In this document: in pieces, positions 1 through 27,261 of the stretch
Layout: every line of letters begins with the position of its first letter
How positions within the stretch are numbered: the first letter of the stretch is position 1
Assembly: GCA_028583415.1 (NCBI GenBank)
Contig: CM053270.1
Location: 64,035,517-64,099,516, forward strand
Direction: 5' to 3'
DNA: 64,000 bases
DNA from: Protea cynaroides
Taxonomy: Eukaryota > Streptophyta > Magnoliopsida > Proteales > Proteaceae
The notes under the pieces: generated by a model
Seen by the model: the letters and a program-made list of their open reading frames with translations, nothing else
Database searches by the model: none
Told to the model about the DNA's origin: nothing
Program-made: the position numbers and the translations under genes

Positions 1-22
1 TGGAGATATAGAAACATGCAAG

Positions 23-856
23 ATGTATGATCTTGTACATGACCTCGCACAATTTGTTGAAAAACTTGACTATTCCAGGATGCTGGCCAATAATAATGTG
101 GAATTATTGGAAGCCATTTCTGATGTTCAAGGTTCATCACTTTTTTCAAATCATGACAAAAGATTTGAAATTCCAAAAGCCTTGAAGAAGGCAAATAAAT
201 TGCACAGAATTATTGTTTCATCAAGCTTGGTTTCAAATGGCATTATTAATTACCATCTTCAGGGACAACAATGGTAGCATTTTCATCACGTAAGGAACTA
301 AATCTATCTCATATGTCTAATTTGGTTGAGTGGCTGGAAGTGTTGCCTTCTTTTCCATCTCTTGAGGGCTTGTTCTTCAGGTCATGTCCTGAGCTGAAAA
401 TCATACCAAGACCTCAAGTCTCTGCCAGATAGTTTGCTACAAAACAATGCAGATGTTCTTGAATGTTTGTGGATTATAAGATGCCCGGAGCTTGAAACAA
501 ATTTTCCAAGTGAGAGCTTGAAACAAATTTTCCAAGTGAAGGACGAGGGATCCCCCCTGCTCCTAGTTTTTTCGTCTCTTCGATACTTGGAAATTTACTG
601 GTGTCCTCTTGTAAAGCCTTTTCCGGCCTTACAGGGAATGACTTCTCTTTAATCATTGAAATTGAATGGCTTTAAGGAATTGAAGTCACTACCGGGGGGG
701 TTGCAGCTGCTCACTATGCCTGAGGAGTCACAAATTGAGTGGTTTTCAAAGGGACATGATTATATCAGGGGAAGAGAATCTCCAACATCTTGCCTCCCTT
801 TGACACCTAAAACTTATTTGTTTGCCTCAGCACAAGAATCTCCAGGATCAACTTAA
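23..856 (+). pseudogene. Decayed NLR resistance gene, LRR-end relic
   Basis: Remnant of a coiled-coil NB-LRR immune receptor. The first open stretch (23-274) begins MYDLVHDLAQFV, a variant of the MHDLVHDLA motif that closes the ARC2 part of NB-ARC, and stops at 275. LRR text follows in several frames: 'LVEWLEVLPSFPSLEGL' in about 280-430, 'SLRYLEIYWCPLVKPFPAL' near 572-640, then a stop at 650-652 and 'LKSLPGGLQLL' in about 680-712. Most of the expected LRR units are missing, since the end of NB-ARC passes to terminal LRRs in a few hundred bases. A 26-bp tandem duplication (488-513 and 514-539) shifts the frame. Seen: motifs, stops, duplication. Known: motif order of CNL proteins. Inferred: pseudogene. 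The 5' part lies outside the window. Confidence 0.8.
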
Positions 857-860
857 GCAA

Positions 861-2809
861 CTCACTAATCTAAGAGACGTGACAACAGATGGATGGTCTT
901 GAAATGGTAAGGTCGACTAATCTATGACTTTTAGATTTATCCTACAGTTTATTGGATTTTCTTTTTTGCATTATCTTCATTATAATTTCCAGAGATTCAG
1001 GATCTGATCTGGTTAACTGATGGAAGTCCCAAAATCCCTTGTTTTAGGTATATTAATCTATTGACTCACCTCACTCTAAGAGTTGGGCAATTGGAGTTCC
1101 CTGCTAGTGACTAAAGATGTGAAATATGCAGAAGCAATCAAACAACTTACAGATGTTCAGGTGAGTTTTTTTATTTTTATTATTATTATTAATATTTATT
1201 TTCTCTCTGTTTTATTTTTCTTGTACTAATCCATAAATTAAACCATCGATCTCGTAGTTCCTCTTTATTCATCATCTTCTATGCTTGTTAATAGATGGAA
1301 CAAAGAGATATGTTTTCATCATGGATACAGCTTTCCCATTCATGGATGGAGGAGGTCTTCTTGACATCTTGATAGCTCTACTGGTAACAGGAGTCTCTTG
1401 CACTGAGACACCCTTTATAAGGCTTTGCAGAGTGTGCAGTGTCATTCATCCCCCTACACATCCCTCTTTTCTGTGAGTGTATTTAGTATATTTGAAAGCC
1501 TTGTACATCCCAATATTCCATTGAATGAAGATGTAAATTAGCATACTATATGTGCCCATGCTTCATCTTATATTCGAGCTTGTTTTCTGATACTAGTTAA
1601 AGAAAGGTCAACTAAAAATGTATATGAAAATCAATGGTTGCCTAGATGGTAGTGAATTCATTATTTTATTGAGCTATGCTATCAATCCAGTAAGACAGGG
1701 TTAATCCCACCTTCAGTGTAGGAACTCTTGAATTTGACTCTACTTGGGTCCTTTACATGAACATGCCTCCCAAAGCTTGTCTTCAGATGTATGTGCCCTT
1801 TTCAGATAGTTTCTTTTGGCGAAATTCAGAGATGACCTGCTGTGCATCTCACAACAGTGTTTTCCTTGTGCATGAAAATTATATTATAAACGAAAAGGAA
1901 AGCTAAGAACTGATCAGCCTGCAAGATGAAGGAAGCTCAACAGAATTCTTTGGAGCCAGTCTGAATGTTACTCCTTAGTCCTTATCCTGAGCACTGGACA
2001 TTGCAATGTAAGGGATCTAAATTAATTTTTAAGTTCATGGCTCTAGTGCCTTCATGGAAAATGAGTCCAAACACCAGGCTCCCTGGTATGCAGATTTGAG
2101 GATTTGATAGCTCATTCCTCCTGATCATGGTGTTAGGTCACGATATTAGAAGGGGTATCAGTCACTTTAAAAATCAATATGGAATTAGTATTGGATTGAT
2201 ACGAAACCAATGACAGAGTAACATATAACCGATATTAAATTAAAAAATATTAAAAAAAATGAAGGTATTATGTATCATATCAGTATCGACCATATCAATC
2301 CGGATACCTAAAATTATGCTCCTGATGTAGTGGACAAGTCCAAATGGCCACAACAGGTCACCACGTGGGAGGAGGTGTTTGCATGGCCACTTAAATGCGT
2401 TTTCAGGCTTCTAATACAGAACAATTTGGTCCACGCATCCCTACGTGTACACTCCATGAGATCCCTCACAGTCCATGGAATGTGGGACCCATTTTTTGAA
2501 TGTGAAATCCATTGAATATTGTCATGGTGATGGGTCCTGTAGAAGTATATATGTACATGTTGGGGAACTTCTCAAATGTGAAGCCAACGTACATGTTTTC
2601 CGCTAGCTGATCCCAATCATCACACGGAACACGGGGCATGTACATGATGGGTCAAGCCCAATGGTCCTACCAAATGAAAGGTCCAGATTCTCCCAGTACA
2701 TAGACGAAATATGTATCAACCCTATGAGAGAATAACTGATAGGAAGTGCTCACCACAGTTATAATAGTCTTGCTACCAGAGAGAATACCTGATACGCTGA
2801 AGAGAATAC
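861..2809. other. Intergenic stretch without a supportable gene
   Basis: No convincing coding region. The short open frames (for example 1285-1476) match nothing I recognise. Around 2130-2310 the sequence is rich in repeated words such as GATATTA, TATCAGT and GGATACC, like other degenerate repeats in this window (near 32.1, 47.3 and 23.2 kb). The stretch 2430-2540 (CCATGGAATGTGGGACCCA and related words) resembles text near 27.05, 29.15 and 34.45 kb, suggesting old dispersed repeats. Confidence 0.5.
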
Positions 2810-3053
2810 GGATTTACATCATCTCCTCTCAATGGTTCTAGGAGGACAGTGGTAACTTATCCTGGATGATTGTCACGTGGTTCTCGATGAATTCGAGACC
2901 CACGTCCGAGCCAACACCCTCTGTCGGCTAGGCTTGTCGGTTGGGTGTCGGCTCAGACGTGGGTCTCGGATTCACCGAGAGTCACGTGACAACCATTCGG
3001 GATAAGTTACCACTGTCCTCCCAATGTCCACTGGGAGGAGAGGATGCGGATCC
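2810..3053. mobile_element. MULE-type fold-back MITE, copy A
   Basis: A 244-bp element almost entirely made of two inverted arms of about 105-110 bases around a short centre (about 2918-2945). The left end is GGATTTACATC and the right end is GATGCGGATCC. It is flanked by the exact 9-bp duplication AGAGAATAC (2801-2809 and 3054-3062), the size made by Mutator-like transposases. The arms each carry a CACGTG (2874-2879 and 2983-2988). It has no coding capacity. It is closely related to the element at 49802-50044. Seen: arms and duplication. Known: 9-bp target duplications are typical of MULEs. Inferred: non-autonomous MULE MITE. Confidence 0.85.
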
Positions 3054-4330
3054 AGAGAATACCTGATACTCTGATAGGAAGTGCTTGTGGGTTTCTTTGC
3101 AAAGAAAAGATGGCCATTGAATCACTTCTTATCTTTGGAGCAAAGGAAAGTAAACAGTTGATTATTATTGCCAAGGAAGAGATCAGCCAAGCATGGAGCG
3201 TCAAAGTAGAGTTGAAAAAGCTCCATGCCACCTTGCCTACCATCCAATTTGTTCTTCAGGATGCAGAGAATCAGCAAGTGGAGCAAGAGGCAATGAAAAA
3301 CTGGCCGATGAGAGAGGACTGACTCCAGTTGTTGGATCACCAACTTGAGAGACGGCCCAATTTGGGACGAGCCAAATCCGTGAATAAGATCTTGAAGCAG
3401 TATGAATACAGTCTGAAAACAGAAATTCAGGAAGGTCATTCTAACTGAGGAACTCATCCCAAGGCTGATGCATCTTTACCAGGTTTAGGAAATTTGATCT
3501 ACTCCAACGGGTCCGCTGAAGTCAGTTTGAAGCAAGATTCCGGGCGAGGGCTCTCTTGTCCATACAATGACCACTACACAACAATTGAGGAGCTAATTCA
3601 GACAGAATCGAAGTGAAGAAATGGCCCCATAAACTTAAGGACATCGATGAAGTGTTGGATGGCATCTGAAATGTTCAAATAGCTCCATGAACGAAGAGGA
3701 CCAGCACACCTCTAACAATTCGGAAGTAGTTGGAAGGGTAGTTGACAAATCAAAACTAGTGAATAAGCTTGTTAACACTTGCAATGATCAAATCATCATT
3801 TCTGTGCCTAGTTTCTTTCATTATGCCCGATAGTATGGCGTTATATTGGTCTAGGGTGGCTCTTGCTAAAGCTTCGGTTGCATAAGGTATTTCTTGGGGT
3901 TCTACCTTGTTTCTTCCTATTTTTGGAATAAAACCTCCTGAAACTTGTTCCCCCTATGGTGGTGAATCAACTGACAGTATCCTCATGACCAGAAACCTGT
4001 GGGTCATGCGAGAAATACCTAGTCGCCTTTGCAGATTTCAAACATATTTTACAATCTGTAATGAAAAAGTCAAGCAAGACATCATCGAATCTGTTTAGAA
4101 AAGACCAAAGACTGTCATCAAATGGTTCCCGGAATCAATTTATCAGGTGTCGACTCTTTTGTTTCTCGTCCGAAACAAGTAATTTTACAGTCAGGCAAGA
4201 ATCCCTAGGGGAAAAAATTGTTCTGCTATCACATATGTGCTGGTCTTAGATGATACAAGGACTAATGCTAGCTACAATAAGCTCAAAGAAGAACACCTAC
4301 CTGATCTTCCCAAACAAGTATCACACCCGT
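3054..4330 (+). pseudogene. Decayed CC-NLR N-terminal relic, scrambled
   Basis: Fragments of a second coiled-coil NLR. From about 3110 there is an Rx-type CC domain: 'MAIESLLIFGAKESKQ', then 'KVELKKLHATLPTIQFVLQD' and 'AENQQVEQEAMKNW', ending at a stop at 3320. The next CC piece, 'KWPHKLKDIDEVLDGI', appears near 3620-3665, followed by the NB-ARC entry 'SEVVGRVVDKSKLVNKLV' near 3714-3770. No P-loop (GxGGxGKT) is found. An RNBS-B-like 'ILMTRNLWVMREIPS' (about 3978-4025) lies before a kinase-2-like 'LVLDDTRTN' (about 4240-4265), the reverse of the normal order. Stops and frame changes are frequent. Seen: motifs and breaks. Inferred: a non-functional, rearranged NLR piece. It converges on the 3' end of PRP19. 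Confidence 0.72.
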
Positions 4331-4511
4331 GCATAAATTATGAGTGCATCTTTCACTGTAAACTTGTGAAACCAGGCATTGACCCCCAAACCACACAACT
4401 TAAAATTGCCTGAAATTTCTTCCTCTTTTGCTGACCGAAAAATGCAAAGATCTGCAGTGGCTGAGAGAACAATGGGAGCTCTACTCTGTAAGCAGGGAGA
4501 GTCAGGTTGCG

Positions 4512-20914
<16,403 letters not shown>

Positions 20915-21090
20915 TGAAACGAATGCTAGGGTTTCTTGCAAACTATCCTTGCAGCACTTCGATGGAGCTGCTGAAATCTGATGAGAGACGAGACAAGGCA
21001 GTGTATGGGGGCGTGGAGTTTCAGTGGGAACTAGGGAGGCGGAGCTGAAGAGAGAGTGAAGGCTCCCTCCCCTTTTAGGTCGGATTGAAA
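20915..21090 (-). promoter_or_regulatory. PRP19 5' leader and promoter-proximal region with telo-box
   Basis: Immediately upstream of the PRP19 start codon. The minus strand reads AAACCCTA at 20934-20927, about 13 bases before the ATG. This telo-box is common near the starts of plant housekeeping genes. Upstream is a GA/CT-rich stretch (about 21030-21070). No TATA box is clear. The 5' end of the transcript cannot be placed from sequence alone. Confidence 0.5.
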
Positions 21091-21099
21091 AATGGGATG

Positions 21100-21725
21100 G
21101 CTCTATTAAGTTTGAGGGCTCTGGTTTTCAGTGGAAGCACGAGGGTAGTTTAGACCGTTTGAATTTTTAAGTGCAGTAGTTTCTTCATTTAGCAATTTTT
21201 ATCATTTGACGGACATACCTGGGTTTTAGGAGCGGGGGGAGTGAAATTACCATTTACCAGTCCTCCCAAAAATATTAGCTAATGGCTGCCGCGAAGGGTA
21301 TAATTACCAGGGAAATTATTATTTTTTACATAATTATCATTTTTAATTCTCAAATTTTAATAATAATTATCACAAATTATTTAGATTTTTTTACTTTATT
21401 TAACAATAATATTTTTAGATGTAATTTTTATTTACTTTCAAATACAATGGATTTTCAATTTCCCTTCATTTTAATTTGCCTTGCAACCAAATAGAGTCAT
21501 ATGTGGAACCTGAGTTCTGAATTTGAAGGCATATCCTTCATCCATGTATTTTTTGTTGCGTTGATTTGACTTATATGTAGCGTCCTTCCCTTGTAATTGC
21601 CCTTGAAACCAAGAACTAGATAGCAATTAATTTGGTGTTTTTTTTTTTTCATTTCTAATGTATAAATAATGAAATTGACAAAATGTTTTGTCACGAGGGT
21701 GTTTAATTTTTTCTTTATATCACAA
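21100..21725. other. AT-rich intergenic DNA upstream of PRP19
   Basis: No gene seen. Open frames such as 21282-21494 are composed of isoleucine, asparagine and phenylalanine codons from AT-rich DNA and have no family features. Confidence 0.5.
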
Positions 21726-21727
21726 TT

Positions 21728-21852
21728 AGAGGGTTAGCCTTGGTATGACGGTAAGGTTATTATATTACAACCTGATAGTCACGGGTTTGAAACATGAAAA
21801 AAATCTTTCCATGTTGCGAGGGTAAGATTTCGTACATTCTATCTCTCCACAG
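21728..21852 (+). mobile_element. Au-like SINE
   Basis: tRNA-derived head GGTTAGCCTTGGTATGACGG, a B-box-like CACGGGTTTGAAAC, and a body GCGAGGGTAAGATTTCGTAC that closely resembles the Au SINE phrase of angiosperms (GCAGGGTAAGGCTGCGTAC in the family as I know it). The element is degenerate but in the right order. Neither target duplications nor the 3' tail could be fixed. Confidence 0.65.
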
Positions 21853-22825
21853 ACGCTATAATAATGAAAGCGCAATAGATACCCTTTTACCTTTTTTTTT
21901 TATCACAATCCTTGAGAATAAAAAAATGACTTCAGATTTCATTCTAGGGCTGAGTTCTTCTTTCTACCTATCTAGCTTTTTCTCTCTCTACAAATTTTGG
22001 ATCGATCTTGGGAAGCAAAAGCAAGCTATCCATGATCAGCACTTAAATCGCCTCTTTGTGGGCCTAAAATGGGCCAAAAGTAGATTTTCTATTTTCGGTT
22101 CTTTCATCAGATTGACAGTTACACTTGGGCCACATTAAAGGTGCTCAGTTTAAACCCAGCCCATTTGACCAAGAGCAATTTGAAAACAAAGGTTTTTTTT
22201 TTTGTTTTATGAAGCTTCATGTTTTTGTTCAAGTTCTTCTGGAGTCTTTTGTTCACATCTAAAAGAGATATTTTTAAAATTATTAACTAAAATAATTGTA
22301 CAAATTACTTTAAATTTTTTTTATCATATTTGGTAATAATAATTTTAAATGTAATTTTTATTTTACTTTTCTAATTTAAGGGATTTGGATACAAAATAAA
22401 AATAAAAGTTAATAACAAATATAAAATGATTTGGAATTAATTACATAGTCATGTGTATCATAGCAGTGAACACATTAACCCCCACAAGTGACTGGGAAAA
22501 TGCTACTAAAGTTACTCAGTGGCAGTTATAATTATTGCCGCTAAATATCTTGGAAAAGCTCTTTACCTATTGTTTGTAATGTAATGATTATAATAAATTT
22601 TAAAATTTTATTTCATTTCCTTTTAATTTCTTTTGCAACCAAACATGGTTAAAGGGACACCTTATGCGTAAGTGATTTTATGTATTGGTTTGATTAAGTT
22701 TCATGTTAGATTATAATCCAAAAGCCTAGATAGGTAGATGTAAAGACCAACAAATACACCCAATGCCCCATACCTAATCGATGTAGGATATCAACCCTCC
22801 ATAAAATCAACTGTCATCCCTTGAT

Positions 22826-23069
22826 GGATTCAAATCCTCTCCATCATCGGTATCGGTTGGAGGGGGGGCGGCCCCTTAGATGTGCGACTTGTGGGGCTCA
22901 AGGGAATTCAAGTCCTCCATCTGAGCCGATAAAGTGAGCCGACACCTCCTATCGACTTATGCACCAGCTCGGATGGAGGATTCAGATTCACCCCAACCCC
23001 CACGTGTCGCACATCTAAGGGGCCCGCCCCCTCTCCATCCGATACCGTGGAGGGACAGGATTTCTATCT
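22826..23069. mobile_element. MULE-type fold-back MITE, copy C
   Basis: A 244-bp palindromic element. Left end GGATTCAAATCCTCTCC, right end GGACAGGATTTCTATCT. The arms share 'CCCCTTAGATGTGCGAC' and its complement, and 'CGGTATCGG'. An exact 9-bp duplication TCCCTTGAT flanks it (22817-22825 and 23070-23078). The centre (GAGCCGACACCTCCTATCG) is related to that of copy B. One arm carries CACGTG (23001-23006). It has no open reading frame of interest. Confidence 0.82.
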
Positions 23070-23079
23070 TCCCTTGATC

Positions 23080-24070
23080 ATCATTTGTTTGCGAAGGAAC
23101 CAAGCTAATGATTTTGCATATTTGATTTAATTTTGGATCACATCTTGCAAGTTACGACAGACAATTAGGTATAAGGGTATCAATTTGGTACCAAAACAGA
23201 ACGTTTAAAACCGTACTAAACCAAACCAAAGTAGAATCGTTCTAGTAATGGTTTGGAAAATATAGATTTTATTTAATACGGTACATTATCGGTATTAGGG
23301 ACAAACCAGCAATACAAATCAAATTGTACCAAATATATACTGGTATAAATTTGCAATGATTTTTCCATCTTGTATGTACACGAAGGTTTGAATGAAACCG
23401 TATATATTGTACCGAGTCAGTGCACTAATGGTATGAATATAATAATCAAAACTAATATGGTACAATAAGAATATCACTCTTTTGCCTTTGTACCTAGCCA
23501 ATACCATACCAACTTTTTGATACCGAATCAATTGAGACTCTTTTGGTATGGGTTTTTCTTATTGACACTAGTCCAATGTCAAAGCCCCATTCACACCGGA
23601 CTCTGGTTTCCATCAGATCGACGCAAAACCCTCCCTTCTATTTATGAAGTTTCTATTTTACCCCTATTTATGAGTTACCCTTAATACCCCTTTAGGTATT
23701 TGTAGATTCAAAAACCACATTGGGTGATCTGTTACTAGTGTAGATGGGCTATTTGGGACAAAACTCATCTCAAGTTGAGTTCTCCCTCACTCTCTGTGGA
23801 ATAAATTTCAACCATTGGATCACTAACTTAAGAGACGATTCAACTTGTGAGGGACCGAGTCCGACTATTTGAGCCCAATTTCATCAGTGGAGCCCAATAG
23901 TTTCCCTACTAGGGGCTTTCCCAGGGCCTATTTTTGGAATTCCACATTATCCTGAGGAGTGTTTATCAAGTCTATTAGTTAGTGGTTTCGTGACTATCGT
24001 CAGGGCTCGGTCAATACAATTTCTTGTGGACAGTTTGGCCAGGTGACAGGTCAGCATGGACACATCAAAT
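23080..24070. other. Intergenic DNA with degenerate repeat text
   Basis: Stretch 23180-23560 repeats words such as GGTACC, ACCGTACTAAACC and GGTATGAATA, the pattern of an old degenerate element. The remainder shows nothing recognisable up to the putative promoter of the CCT gene. Confidence 0.45.
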
Positions 24071-24073
24071 GAC

Positions 24074-24087
24074 TTGACACGTGTCAA
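24074..24087. promoter_or_regulatory. Palindromic G-box upstream of CCT gene
   Basis: TTGACACGTGTCAA is a perfect 14-base palindrome around the CACGTG core bound by plant bZIP and bHLH factors. It lies about 130 bases upstream of a TATA-like element, a normal promoter spacing. Binding is inferred from the motif only. Confidence 0.55.
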
Positions 24088-24211
24088 CATCTTGATGATT
24101 TCAAATAGCTCATGCCACGCTGGCTAAAAATGAGACTAACTCAGTGGTCCCGCGTTAAACTCGGAATCACCTCATGTGTTACAGGCTGACGGCGAAGTAC
24201 GGAAGTCAAAA

Positions 24212-24220
24212 TTCTATATA
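24212..24220 (+). promoter_or_regulatory. Candidate TATA box of the CCT gene
   Basis: CTATATAAG, followed by about 220 bases of pyrimidine-rich leader-like sequence and a possible 5' exon (about 24245-24560). The first coding exon chosen here is about 3 kb downstream, so use of this promoter implies a leader intron. Confidence 0.5.
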
Positions 24221-24244
24221 AGGGGGAACCAAACTACTCCATTT

Positions 24245-24562
24245 TATTCGCTAACGTCCATATGACTATTTAAAAAAAAAAACAAAAAGCACACACCCCT
24301 TCTTCCTTCTTTCTTTTTTCTTGTTTTTCCCTTCTACTGATCCTTTTTATCTGTTTTGGTTTGAGTCAGGGATTTGTAGCTTACATTTTAGAGCTTAATT
24401 AATAAGCAAATCCCTGTTCTTGAACAACTTCTTATAGGAATTGAAAGTTCGAAGTTTCGTGAATTACTCGATAAACATCGACAAAGAAGACAATCCGGCG
24501 ACGGACGGCGATGTTTCAGGATATGATCCATCTTCCATCAGAACAACAACAGCTTCCAACTG
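24245..24562 (+). other. Possible 5' leader exon or alternative first exon of the CCT gene
   Basis: The region is leader-like and contains ATGTTTCAGGATATGATC at 24512, giving MFQDMIHLPSEQQQLPT before a possible donor ACT|GTAAAT at 24563. Spliced to the acceptor-like TTTCAG at 27265-27270, this would continue in frame into KDIASPIS. The alternative start at 27262 also reads MFQ-K-DI. I therefore treat 24512 as a possible alternative N-terminus or an upstream ORF. Confidence 0.4.
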
Positions 24563-26047
24563 TAAATTTCCAAATCTCTCAAATCTTTTACTTAGAACCA
24601 TGGTTTTTAGTTTTTTTTTTTTTCTTAAGAAACAAAAATAAATAAAAGCTTTCATGGTATAATTCTTCCATTGGTGTCTGTGTTTGCTTAAAACCAAACA
24701 AGTCCTTGAGTTTATGAGAATGCACTTTTCATGTTTCATGGGAATTTCACTTCAGCTGTTGGGATGAATTCATACACTCATCCACTTGGAGTTTGTTTTA
24801 TTTCCTTTTGTTTTAATTTGTTTGAATTATCAATATTTTTCATTTTTTTTTATTTCATTTCTTGTATACCTAGGGTTTATTTTATTTATTTATTTATTTA
24901 TTTATTTTGGAGGGTAAAATATCACTTAAGATTAACTTAAGCTATCTTGCAATCACTTGATTTTCACATATCAGTCTGTTTCTACGTAAAAGGATAAAAA
25001 TAAAATAAAATTTCCTATAAAAGAGAATTTTATATTGTTTGTTTTTAATATAAAATGTAAAAAAATATTGAAAAAACTAAAAAAAATTTACATACAGGAA
25101 AACTTTCGTGTAAAATATCATTTGCAGGAAAAATTTTACAACAAAACAAACAGGACTAGAGGGAAATAAAAAATACGCAACAAAACTTTCACACTATTTG
25201 CACACATAATTGAAAAGCCAAGTTCGAGTCTAGTAAATTCATGATATACAGACGATTTAACTCAATTCTAAAATTACTCACTTTGTCATACTTGAACTGA
25301 AATGCTTTCAGCAATTGCATTTCAAATAACAGGTTCCAAACCCATGTTTGAGAGTCGAATCTCAAGTTTACCCACCAAAGTTTATTTTCTAGGCTCCATT
25401 TGTTTTGACGTAAAATATTTCATTAAGCATTTTATATATTAAAAAAAATTTACAAATGTTTGTTTCCAATAGGTAAAATATACTGATCTTTAAAGGAGAG
25501 AAAAAAATAAATTCGTTTTTCTTTTACCTCTTGAAAGCAAACATTGAAATTATTTTTAACATATAAAATATTCCACATCAATTTAAACAACGGAAGCTTG
25601 GAGTTGGTTTGTCATTGTCTAAGGACACTATCATGGCATTGATCATGGTGTCTCATCTCAATTCTCTCCTTGATTATCATGAAAGTTCATTCATGCAACC
25701 TATGTAAGAAGTATTCCAGTTTAATTCTTATAAAATATATGGTTCTTAAAGCCTCTTTTTCAATAAAGATCTTCAAAGCATTGCACTTGCATTATGTAAA
25801 TGTTAAAAAATAAATAAATAAATAGATAAATTCCAATATTTTCCTCAGTTTTTAAAATTTTCAGGAGTATTTTCTTAACAAGCACAAACACATACTATCT
25901 ATCCCTTTGTTGCTGTTGCACTGATCACTGTTATTAATAGTTACTAACTTCCTTTAAATTTCACATGATGTGTTAGATGCATGAATCAGAAGAGAACTTT
26001 TTACCCTTTAACTTGCTGGTGAATGGGTACTAAAAAAAAAAAAATTG

Positions 26048-26135
26048 TTGCCAGATTAGTTAAGATGTGTATATAAATTGAAGACCACACCTCAAAAGAG
26101 GTCATGAGTTCAAATCCCACATCATCAATTGAGTC
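26048..26135 (+). mobile_element. tRNA-like SINE remnant
   Basis: TTAGTTAAGATGTGTATA is followed after about 45 bases by GAGGTCATGAGTTCAAATCC, a B-box-like phrase close to that of the SINE head at 8168-8237. Only the tRNA-like part is discernible. It precedes an (AAT)n microsatellite by about 230 bases. Confidence 0.4.
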
Positions 26136-26367
26136 TATCTGTTAATATATGGACGGTTTTGATATATAGGCCACATCATCTGTCTTTCAGGCTACACAAC
26201 CCTTATATGGAGACATAACTGAAGGTGTAAGTTTGGCCCACCGAGCAGAAGCTTGCTCGAAACCCGGCCAAAATTTTCGAACTTGGGTTGGACTTTTGAT
26301 TTAGCCCATGGATTGGGATTTCTAGAGTCATGGTTGGGTCGTGTTGGGTCTTCTGTCTGACCCAGCC

Positions 26368-26369
<2 letters not shown>

Positions 26370-26421
<52 letters not shown>
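26370..26421. repeat. (AAT)n microsatellite
   Basis: About 17 AAT triplets. Upstream text (26220-26370: GGCCCACC, TTGGGTTGGAC, GGGTCGTGTTGGGTCTTC) looks like a degenerate transposon end. The repeat produces a poly-tyrosine frame on the minus strand that is not coding. Confidence 0.9.
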
Positions 26422-26422
<1 letters not shown>

Positions 26423-27261
26423 GATATGCATCATTAATTTAATATATTAAACATGTAAATATTTAAGTTAACAATCATTTTTGTGCTACTGTTGTATTTA
26501 TTTAACTTCTATATGATTGAATACCATTTTAGTTGACTATGCCTTTTATAATCCTCCATTTCAACAACTTTTGAGTCCACACAATGTTGTGTAAGCATTT
26601 CATGAAACACATTTATCTGAATCAAACAAGTGGCGAGAGTTTTAGCAAGGTCCAATTGGATCTGATTCTATCTGAACCAACCCAGAAACTTAGAACCTAA
26701 GGCATACCATCAAAGAAGCTTCCTTGACCGATGGCTAGATCATGAAAAACAGCAGTAACAGTTGCAACAGGAATTGAATATGCGACAATAATTTAATATG
26801 CCCTTATACCCAAACAAAAACTAAGTTTCCACTCATGATCACCGAGTTGAGTCAACTTATTAACAGTTTACGTGTTAAAAAGTGGCAATAATATTAAAAA
26901 AATCTGCCAAATTGGAGTATTTGGGACAAGTGGTTTCAACATGCATCAAGTAATTAATATGTTTGCATTGATTGTCTTTAAAGAAACGAGTTTAGGATCT
27001 GTATGTATATATATTTTTTATGAGATCCTGTCCCTGTTCATATCTAATGGGGTCCACATTATAGAAGTGGGTCCCACATCAAATTGATAGTGTTGAAATC
27101 ATGAAGAATACATGTTCATACAAATGAACTAACCTCAAAAGAAACCATTCTAATATTCTTGGCTCCATGATTTTTTATTTCCCTAAAAGTTTTCGTGTGA
27201 TATAAACCTTTAATTAATATTGATTTTTAAAGAGTTCTTGATCTGAATATGGTATTTTAAT

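Noticed and set aside
24441..24641. 66-residue plus-strand frame as a gene start
   Set aside because: It begins at TTG, not ATG; the only useful ATG in this exon is in another frame at 24512.
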